From Harmothoe impar (taxonomy: Eukaryota; Annelida; Polychaeta; Phyllodocida; Polynoidae), in assembly GCA_947462335.1 (NCBI GenBank), contig OX381709.1, forward strand, positions 69,866,609 through 69,930,608: a stretch of DNA of 64,000 bases. The letters are read 5' to 3'. Positions 29,201-37,846 of the stretch are shown one piece after another (position 1 is the stretch's first letter; the number at the start of each line of letters is the position of its first letter). The notes below the pieces were generated by a model. That model was given only the letters and a program-made list of their open reading frames with translations, did no database searches and had not been told where the DNA came from. The position numbers and the translations under genes are program-made.

Positions 29201-31460
29201 CATCAACTTTCTAGATTGGTGTCACAAGAGAAAGGGAGAGAGTCCACAGTTTCTTTACTGGTGGACATGCTTGGAAATAGAGCTTGACAGCTTTGCATTT
29301 GTACGTTCTCTTTGCACCGGGGACTTTGACATGTACACAAACTCATTGGGCAAAATCGTTCCATGGTTCTTCGTAACAAACCGCACACACTATTGCCGGT
29401 GGATGCCAGTGCACATACGTGACATGCATAGCCTAGATCACAAACATCCACTAGTAGCACAGGAGTTCAGAAAAGGTGGATTTGTGATGGCAAAGTCTTG
29501 TAGGAAATTCTCCCTCATGAGCCTTGACCAAGGCCATGAGCAGAACAACTGTAAGATAAAGAACGAAGGAGGCATCATCGGAATCACACAGGACCAAGAA
29601 GCCCTTCTGCGTTGGGCGGTCTCCGGCCCAGAATTGGTACGAGTCATATCAGAATTTGAAGCAACTATCATTGGAAAAGAAGCACGAGACACACCCGAAA
29701 AACACCATGAGGAGACTAAATCAGTCCAAGATACCTTCATCACCGATGTGAATTCCCTCACTAAGGTATTCAATGAGCTTGGGAATCCCTTCACAGATAC
29801 CTCTGGAGAATTAATCCATTTGTCCTCAAAGGATATTATGGAGAAAGCTGTCGTAGAAAACCTATATGGTCTTGTCCAGAAAGGCAAAGAGCAATATGCA
29901 GACTTCATAGAAACACGGCTAAAAACCAAAAAGACACCTTTATCAGACAGGATACCGAGGAATGAGGTTCTACTCTTTCATCAACGCCCAAAAAAGAAAG
30001 AGCACAAAAAAGATGAGAACATTCATCTCCTCAAGAGTGAAGCTTCCCTGTTCTCTAAGCTCTATATTGCCAGCCAACAACGTAAAGGAGATGTTGATAC
30101 CTTTTTCTCACATGAGAACCAATCATACCCTCCCTCACTCTCCGTGAGGAGTGAGTTGAGGTTTGGCACAAAGTCGGATCTTCTAGGTATACTGGAGAGT
30201 GAACAAAGAGAGGCAGAACCATCAACACCTCGTATCTCAGCTACTGTCATTGATGGTGGAGTCCTCTTGCATCTGTTAGAGCCTCATGGATGCGACACAT
30301 TTGGTGACTATGCCACAAAGACAGTCATCCCCTACATACAGAGCATCGGCACTTCCCGCGTAGACTTAGTTTGGGATCAGTACAACAAGAAAAGTCTTAA
30401 AGGACAACTTTGTGAGAAACGGTTGGCTAAAGGGGCATTACAAAAGAGAGTAGAATCCTCCACAGCAGTGCCCAAACCATCAAAGTGGCATGACTTCCTC
30501 ACTGTGACTGAAAACAAGGTCCGACTTTGTGAATTTCTTACCGAACAAATCACAGAAACAATGATCTGGCCAACCAATGACAAGCAGTTAGTGGTTACAA
30601 ATGGACAAAGTGTTATTTGCATCCCAGAAATGGAAACTGTCCAACTTGCCCCTTGCAACCATGAGGAGGCTGATACTAGGCTGATGGTCCACGTAAAGGA
30701 TGCAGTGAACAAGGGACACAGACAAATCTTGGTTCGTACTAATGACACAGATGTCCTCGTACTAGCAGTATCTATAGTTCAGGAACTTGGAGACACAGAG
30801 CTTTGGATCCTTTTTGGAAAAGGAGCTAACTTGCGGTACATTTCCGCCCATGAAATCGCTCAAAGTATTGGACCTCAGAAAGCTCGTGCACTACCGCTAT
30901 TTCACGCCTTTAGTGGTTGTGACTGTGTATCAGCCTTCCTAAACATCGGCAAAACTACCCACTGGCGTGTGTGGTTAGAGTTTGAGGAAGTCATGGAGGC
31001 CTTTATTCATCTTCAGAATGCACCTGATGAAATCGAAGAGGCAACATTCACACTGATTGAACGCTACACCATACTCCTCTATGCAAGAAGGTCTGCATTG
31101 ACATCAGTAAATGCACTCAGGAAGTACCTTTTCACAGAGAAACACAGAGAGATGAGTAACCTACCACCAACACAAGCAGTACTGCGAGAACACCTGAAGA
31201 GAGCAGTACTGCAAGGTGGACATTACTGGGGTAATGTAACCACTGCATACCGTCAGCACCCAAGTCCAGATCTGTGGGGGTGGAACTTGACTGATGACAA
31301 ATGGCAACCACTGTGGACCAAACTACCACAAGCATCTGCAGCCTGTAGTGAGCTTACACGTTGCAACTGTCGATCAAAGTGCACAAGTTGCAAGTGTGTA
31401 AAGGCTAGCTTGAAGTGTACGTCTCTTTGTGGCTGCAAGGCCCTCTGCCAAAATATGTGA
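26209..31460 (+). CDS. Intron-containing RNase H-like/PIN-like/CXC protein gene of the 8.4-kb element
   Basis: Exon structure: an untranslated exon ending at 25329 (donor GTGAGT), an exon at 26125-26220 with ATG 26209 (CTAG acceptor, GTGAGT donor), and a long exon from 26884 (TTTCAG acceptor) to stop 31460, in frame with ATG 26890. AATAAA at 31790. One frame break near 28110-28125 separates 26890-28185 from the rest (full length about 1530 codons), so this copy may be dead. N-terminal part: two Cys/His blocks (CCLCRDD...C with KWHKKC; CYFYSEGNE with YHRIC). Middle, numbered from 28230: CADQPVYAK (D217), a GGLHTEM block, HQADIAT, RTRHAHHVTA and DQGHEQNN (D433, E437), a transposase/RNase H-like set. 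Then PIN/FEN-like acidic residues: D675 (VIDGG), D716 (VWDQY), E812/E813/D815 (HEEADTR), D839/D841 (NDTDVLVL), D898 (SGCD). C-terminal CXC cluster 1038-1074. I know this protein as a widespread unnamed family in aquatic animals; functions here are inference. Confidence 0.65.
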
Positions 31461-31869
31461 GCATGGTGCATTACAACTAGGAAGAATTGAACTGTAAACA
31501 CTACCCATCTTTCCTCTATCGACACAATGTGTATGCCAAAGTTAATGAGATTCATACATATCAGTCTAACATTTCAGCGTACTATTGGAATCACTGTGGC
31601 TTCTATGATGAACGTGTGATGTGAAATCAACCTGTCCTGTCATATCTATAATGCTTATAACTAATCTCCATGTAATACCTACGTTATACAAAGGTTTATG
31701 CAATACTATCAAAACTGACAAACTGTAACCATTTGGGATTCCTATGGAACTACAGGATTATAAAAAGTATGATCGAATAGGAGACTGTAAATAAAATTTG
31801 CAAAAAAGATGGAATGCATGTATCAATTTCTTCCTTGATTTAATTAGAATTCTCATAAACAATTATTCT

Positions 31870-32605
31870 AGACTGGTAGCTAAGGCTGTCAACAATGTAA
31901 TTGCTAGTTGCTAAGAAAATAAACAATTAGATTGGCCATTCTAAGACTAAGTAATTGACATGGATCAATGCAAATAGCACAATTGAAATCCTTACAATGA
32001 GTTTTGGAGGATAAGTGGCCTTAAAACACTATTATATAGACATTAACCTCTGTTGCTAGGGGAAATTACGATTGGAATGTCTGTTGCTAGGGAACTGTTG
32101 GTTCAGCAACTGAAAAATGATACCATCTGAGCCACAGGCATCAATTTAGTTGGGGTAGGTAACCTTAGAATACTCAAAAATGTTTTTTCAGGGTGGTTGC
32201 TAAGGAAATCAACAAATATGTTGCATGTTGCTAAGCAGCAATGCACCATAGAAGGCATTATCAATTAGATTGGCCATTCTAAGGGCAAGTAATTGACATG
32301 GATCAATGTAAATAAGCACAATCGAAATCCCTACAATGAGTTTTGGAGGATAACTGTCCTTAAAACACTATTTTATAGACATTAACCTCTGTTGCTAGGG
32401 GAAAATACAAATGGAATGTCTCTTGCTAGGGAACTGTTGGTTCAGCAACTAAGTAAATGATACCATTGGAATCACAGGTATCAATTAAGTGGGGGTAGGT
32501 AACCTTAGGATACTCAAAAATTGTGTTTTAAGGGTGGTTGCTAAGGAAATCAACAAATATTTTGCCTGTTGCTAAGCAACAATGCACCATAGAAGGCATT
32601 ATAAG
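31870..32605. repeat. Tandem 338-bp duplication next to the right inverted repeat
   Basis: Two near-complete copies with a 338-339 bp period: CAATTAGATTGGCCATTCTA at 31924 and 32262, and CATTAACCTCTGTTGCTAGG at 32041 and 32380. A third partial copy of the GGTTGCTAAGGAAATCAAC part is present at each boundary (near 31875, 32193 and 32533). Each unit carries several GTTGCTAGG/GTTGCTAAG motifs. Confidence 0.9.
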
Positions 32606-32841
32606 AGGAAAAATTAATTATCACACTAAAATGAAGCTTACAAATAAATTTGGTGTATTTGGTAGAACCATAAAGCCAATAATCCCCTGGAAATGTATAA
32701 AATCCATGTTGAAAGGTTTCCATGGCAACCGTATCCAAGGAAAAAAAATTCCAGAATGGGTCTATATCCAAAAATGATCGGTATAACCTAATGTACCTCT
32801 GGACCGATTTTCATGCTTTAATACCAAAATGCACAATTCTT
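32370..32841 (-). repeat. Right inverted repeat of the 8.4-kb element
   Basis: Complement of the left end. Contains the X-box-like GTTTCCATGGCAAC at 32716-32729 (complement GTTGCCATGGAAAC) and the terminal GCACAATTCTT at 32831-32841. Its inner part overlaps the last 338-bp tandem unit. Confidence 0.85.
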
Positions 32842-32861
32842 GGACGCAACTTCTCAACTAT

Positions 32862-33026
32862 CATGTCCCATGTCGAATATAACAAGTGGCCATGTCATGT
32901 CACTTAAAATTCCCATGTCCCAGGTCACCCCCAAGAACCATGTCCCATGTCGATTCATGTCACTAAAATTCTCCCTCATGTCACTAAGCTTCCAGTTGCA
33001 TGTCCATTTTAAGAAATGGCCATGTC
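32862..33026. repeat. CATGTC motif cluster
   Basis: Eleven CATGTC hexamers in 165 bp, irregularly spaced, starting 20 bp outside the right end of the 8.4-kb element. Not a regular satellite; could be a degenerate short tandem repeat. Confidence 0.8.
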
Positions 33027-34194
33027 GAATTTAGGCATCTACCCCCATTACAAACGGAGTCAGAAAAGTTGATTGCTTCCAGCCAGCAGGGCTGACGTAA
33101 TCGCTCATTCCTAATAATACTACACTGATAGCCTTCTCCAACTGCACATTACACCACAGTTGGCTGAGAGAACAAGAGAAATGGCCTCACTGTATTTTAT
33201 GTACATGGCTGTATGTTGATGCGGTTCACTGAGAACACTCTTCTACTGTGGGTGTCAGTCAGATATGATACACGTGACTAGCTGCATGGGTGTTATAAGC
33301 CTTGGACAATGGTAATTATCCATGGCTGACGCCTTGGACAATTACCCTGTCCTTGCCTTATATCACTCATACACAAAGTAACTCGAATCATATCTACCAC
33401 ATACATTAACACTCTAAGGCCGACATGATGCCCCTACGCAACATTTGTCTCATGATGCATCAACTATGTCCTGGTGAGTAACCTGCTGGCACTGTAGTGG
33501 TGCATCATTCCCCTTCTGGAGTGTATCAACTCCATAGGCTCCATGGCTGCTTTCGTGTATCGTGATGATAATATTCATATCCCATGAACCGATCAGGTAG
33601 TCTTTCATTATTGTAAAGGGGCCATCAAAGAGCACAATCGGATTTCTTCATATTGCAAGTAAAGTCTTAAACACACTAGTATAGCAGTTTTAGCTTGGAT
33701 TGGCTGTTTGAAAGTGAGAAAATGAGTATACATGAGGGTTTTAAGTTGGTCAGATGACTGGGTTCCAGGCAGAGCCCATGTGGGCACAGATTAGTTTGGG
33801 CCATCCAATGTGTGTTCAGATTGGTTTTCAAGTGGGCTGCCTGATGGGGATTGAGATTTGGTTTGGGCAGGGCAGACTGATGTGGTGATTCTCAACCTTG
33901 AGACAAGATTTTCTCTGAGACAGGATTAATGTTCCTTAGTCCAATAAATTTGCATATGCTACTAAGTTATAGAATATGTAGAAACGAACAGATTTTCTCA
34001 CCATTTTGGAAAAAAAATAAAAAAGTGTCCTACCGACATACTTTATGTCGCTAGAAACTTTCGACTTGAAAGCATTACATTAATTATACTTCATACTATT
34101 CCACGAAAATAATTATAGAGAAATAGTCCAAAACATATTTCTAAGGGGTATAGGTATAACTATAAGGAGGTGGACCTTTTTCCTGTTCTGAGAA

Positions 34195-34345
34195 GGCCCA
34201 CCTAGTTTCCACTCTCCCTTTTAGAAATAAATGGCTTGTCCCTTAAGTAGCTAACACTCCACTGAAGGAGACTGCATTGTTAAGACGGCTGTATCCTCCA
34301 GGTCGGCGTGCTATAGAAGTGGTTTGTTGTGAACATTACTCTGGC
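34195..34345 (+). repeat. Interspersed repeat family D, copy 1
   Basis: Aligns with 35895-36030 in the same orientation: TAAATGGC followed by a GTC-CTTAAGTAG-like block, a GGAGAC/GGAAAC-GCAT block, CTCCAGGTCGGCGT versus CTCTAGGTAGGCGT, and GGTTTGTTGTnA with ATTACTCTGG. Non-coding. Confidence 0.65.
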
Positions 34346-35254
34346 TAAGAGACAAGAACTAAGAAGTGCTGAGTGTCTGCCTCCTTAACTGGGTGTCTTC
34401 CCTTTAAAGCCAAAGTCTTATAACTATAGGCATTAGGACTGTTTTCATTGGCTATGTCTAGGAACATGTCTATATAACTTGGGGGATGGGGGAATGGGAG
34501 TGATGTAGGGGTCACAGCCAAGCCCTGTTGCATGAAAAACAATACAAGAAAAAGTGGCCTCAGCCGAAAATGGACGATGCAATAAAGATGAGATGAAGAC
34601 TAAAACTAGGGAAAAACCTGGGGTATTGAAGCATACACCTTTGGTATTAAAATATAATTACTTAATATAGAATGTGGACTGATAGCCTATTATTGTCTGA
34701 CTGAATTTATGAAGGAGAGTATAAAGGATGCAGAAATCAGATGTTGAACCTGACTTGTAGACCTTTAACATCTAAGAGTGGCCTGATGCCCAGAGCCTTC
34801 CTATTCTTTGGTTGTAATGATGCATCAATGTAGTGCCAAGTTACTCACTGCATCATGGTGACCCTCTAGCAGTGTATCAATGATCCTTTAGTTCAACATG
34901 AAGCATGATTGCAACAGATGTGGATTGCTCTGCAGCGCTGCATTCATGCATAATATCACCAAAATGGTAGTGATTGCAGCAATATGCTTCATCTAAAGCA
35001 TTCAGTTCCTCTGGAGCAGTTTTGCATACCACATGTTAAGAGGGAGGTGTGGAGCCGGGGTGTGGAGTAACTGACTATAGATAAGAAAAAGCAGGCATTC
35101 TCTCTTTGTTTCCTCTTTTACTTTCCTGGGCACATTTTATTTTGGAACCTAGAGACAGACAGGGCTATATTTCTTACAGACAACCATGTATTAGGCTGTC
35201 TGCATATTGCCAGAATTACTCGATTTACTGCAGGAATAGAGGAACTTTGGATGA

Positions 35255-35650
35255 ACCCCCTCAGTTGTTTTCGTGTTCTACCTAATTGCACACTGCATCC
35301 CTATGTAACTAAAACTGTATAGCTGGGTCTCAGATTCAGGAGAGTGATTGCCTGGCTAGAGTGTGTGTATGTCTTAGTCAGCACAGCCTTGTGTTGTTAC
35401 TGTACTGGTTGATAAATAGGCAGAACTATGTGCTGTATCAGGGCTACTAAGGGAGCCGGCATTCACACAATACCTTTGTCACCCAACATACCCAAGACTT
35501 ATAGATAGAGCCACAGTAGCGCCTTGTGATGTAAAGTATTGTACGTTTATCATGCCATTCCTAAAGAGAGCTCACTTGGCGGGATACGGGGAGTCTGGTT
35601 GGAGGGTGCTGCTATGTTGTTAAGAACGGGACATTTTACATATGGGATAT
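35255..35650 (+). repeat. Interspersed repeat family C, copy 2
   Basis: Second copy of the repeat at 4945-5335, same orientation, about 390 bp with indels. See that entry for the shared blocks. Confidence 0.7.
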
Positions 35651-35894
35651 AGGATGTTGAGCCTTATTGCAAATGGGCCCATGGTGGAGGGGAATGGCTT
35701 GCTATTCCCAGCTTTGAAGATAGAGGAGGAGGTCAAGATTTTGATAATGGCCAATTCTGTTGTCCACATTCATAGCCACATTTAAACAGCTTAGGGTCTA
35801 AACATCAATACTGGAGTGGGGGTGCACGTATATAGAGGTTAATGATGTGTGGGAGGGAGGTTATTTTCTTATTATAGGAACAATTCAGTTCATC

Positions 35895-36030
35895 CATCCC
35901 CCTTGCAGTTATAAATGGCGCGTCTCCTAAGTAGATATCTGTTTGCTAAGGGAAACAGCATCATTAGCACGGTAGTAACCTCTAGGTAGGCGTACTAGAA
36001 GGGGTTTGTTGTTAGAATTACTCTGGTTGT
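35895..36030 (+). repeat. Interspersed repeat family D, copy 2
   Basis: Second copy of 34195-34345, about 1.7 kb downstream in the same orientation. Families C and D alternate here (D1, C2, D2), so they may be parts of one larger repeat. Confidence 0.65.
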
Positions 36031-36349
36031 TATAACACATGTGTGAGTGCTGGTGAGGCTGAGTCATGACTCATGGGTGATTCCTGGTCAGACTGTGTTA
36101 TATCACACCTATGTCAGTGCTGGTGAGGATGTGTTATAACACTATATGACTCATTTCTGATTCAACCAACGCAGGTGTGAGGGGCTCACACATAGCCACC
36201 CAAACTGACTTCATTTTGCTGGGAGTGGGAAGGTATTTTATTATTTCACCAATTTCATCATTTGGGGCCCGGGGAAGGGGTTGATAGCTGATATTCATTC
36301 ATCAATTTCATCATTTTAGTGGCAGCCTTAACTGCTGGGGTAGCGCCCA

Positions 36350-36545
36350 GCCCCCTGGGGAGCCTCCAGGAAGGGCAGGGCCGAGGAGGGCCTCCAGAGG
36401 GGCCGGGATAGCCTCCAGTGAGGCAGGGGCAGCCTCCTGGGAGGCCGGGGTAGCTTCCAGGGAGCCGGAGCAGCCTAGTGGGAGGCAGGGGAAGCTTCCA
36501 GAGAGGCAGGGAGGGCCTCCAGAGAAGCCGGGTAGTCTCCCGGGA
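36350..36545. repeat. GC-rich minisatellite, about 26-bp units
   Basis: Degenerate repeats of a CCTCCAGAGAGGCCGGGGTAG-like unit, abruptly GC-rich in AT-rich surroundings. It generates Pro/Leu/Gly-rich ORFs on the minus strand, which I do not regard as genes. Confidence 0.85.
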
Positions 36546-36630
36546 GGCAACCTTTTCCTGTGGGAAATAGAAATATATATATAATATTATATCATTAATA
36601 TCATTTACATCATACACTCAGATAATTATT

Positions 36631-36853
36631 GTCATGGGTTGTAAGCCTATAGAAACCTTCAAAACAATGTATATTAATGGGAAGAGGGTCCCCTAACTCC
36701 CGTGGTTAGTATGATGAGTTGTACCCCACTAGATGCCTTCAAATTACTGTATAAAACGGGATTAGGGTGCCCTAACTCCCCTGATTAGTATCACGGGTTG
36801 TGCCCCTCCAGATGCTGTCAGATCAATGTATAATAACGGGATTAGGATGCCGT
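36631..36853. repeat. Tandem repeat, 79-80 bp period, about 2.8 copies
   Basis: Units start at TCATGGGTTG 36632, TGATGAGTTG 36712 and TCACGGGTTG 36791, each followed by a CC-TCnAGATGC block, an ATGTATA-AACGGGATTAGGGTGCC-like block and CTAACTCCCCTGGTTAGT. A diverged inverted portion lies at about 37110-37260. Confidence 0.85.
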
Positions 36854-37332
36854 CAAATTAATCCATCTGCAAATAAAGAAAAAGGAAATAAATTGCATGT
36901 TTTTTGGGAGGGTTGGTTTAGATGATACATGCTTATACAAAGATAATTCAAGCTCATAATGTATAAGGGTGTTTGAGTGTTCATCAGTACAGATGAGGGA
37001 AATTTCCGGGAAATTTAAATGTACACTAAATGCATGGGAAATCTCATATGACATCTCCGGGAAATTTAAGGTAAATTAAAATTCCCTGGAAATCACTTTT
37101 GGCATATTCGGTAAACCGGGACCAGTGGAGAGGTAGAAACTGTGTTACTAACCAGGGGAATTAAGGAACCCTGATCAACAATATTTCAAAGACATCTGGA
37201 GGGGTAGAGCCCATGATATGAACTAGGCGAGTTCCCAATGAACACAGTTACATTAGTTTACGTTCAGAGGATGTTATTTCCAAGTGTAGATAGTGTATCT
37301 TTAACACGTGAAATAACGTTAAAACATAAGGG

Positions 37333-37354
37333 TTATTTTACGTACGTAAAATAA
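37333..37354. repeat. Perfect 22-bp palindrome
   Basis: TTATTTTACGT joined to its exact complement, 35 bp outside the 3' end of LINE C. A relative, with arms CCGTTATTTT around GACGT, lies at 59213-59237 and has similar AACGTT-rich neighbours, so both may be cores of one small palindromic element family. Confidence 0.85.
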
Positions 37355-37422
37355 TGTTCAACAAACGTTCTCTAAATGTTCTTGCAGGTTGAGTTGAGTT
37401 TTGAGTTTAAATAGCCTTTATT

Positions 37423-37846
37423 TCTCACATATCTGTATAGTTGGAACATAATTGATTTCACAATCACATTAAGAAATAAGGCAGGCTGCTTTTAGGATTA
37501 TTCATCCCATTTGTGGCAGCAACCTTTACATAACTTCAGTGGTCATTTCAACGCTGCTTGTATATATAATATTAGTAGAAAAATAGCTTATGACTAGACA
37601 ATAATATAATAGTTACTCCAGGACTTGTGTATATGCTTCCAGGTGCAAAGAAACATGATATCTTAGCATTTTATAAGAGAGTGGAAAATAGTCATGTCAA
37701 TTTGTTCTGGTGGCAATTATTAAGAATTGCGACGAGAAAATCTTCATTAAACATGTGTACATGCTGGAGGAATGGGTGGATATGTACTTTTCATGTGTTA
37801 CTTGTTGCTGACTTGGGGGATGGGCACATGAAGAGAGATGAGACAA
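37423..37846 (-). other. LINE C 3' UTR
   Basis: About 420 bp between the EN/RT stop and the AATAAA/tail. No ORF of interest on the LINE strand; the plus-strand ORF at 37627-37905 is a by-product. Confidence 0.6.

Larger units (their letters stand above)
24425..32841 (+). mobile_element. 8.4-kb element with long inverted repeats and an intron-containing transposase/nuclease-like gene
   Basis: The left end AAGAATTGTGCATTTTGGTA (24425 onward) is the complement of the right end near 32822-32841; similarity extends about 470 bp inward with moderate divergence. Between the repeats lies a single rightward gene (CDS 26209-31460). The layout is that of a DNA transposon, but no target duplication is visible at the ends I chose, so the true termini may be slightly different or the duplication may have decayed. 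The right side carries additional 338-bp tandem copies of the inner part of the terminal repeat. I do not recognise the superfamily. Confidence 0.7.
33027..37388. other. Spacer between the 8.4-kb element and LINE C
   Basis: No convincing gene. It contains dispersed repeat copies (34195-34345 with 35895-36030; 35255-35650), a pair of roughly 80-bp units near 36020-36160, a GC-rich minisatellite (36350-36545), a 79-bp tandem (36631-36853) with an inverted fragment near 37110-37260, and a palindrome at 37333-37354. ATGCATCA-type motifs occur near 33450-33530 and 34815-34990. Confidence 0.55.

Noticed and set aside
36258..36617. Pro/Gly/Leu-rich minus-strand ORF (collagen- or extensin-like)
   Set aside because: It is a translated 26-bp minisatellite with no signal peptide or conserved repeat.
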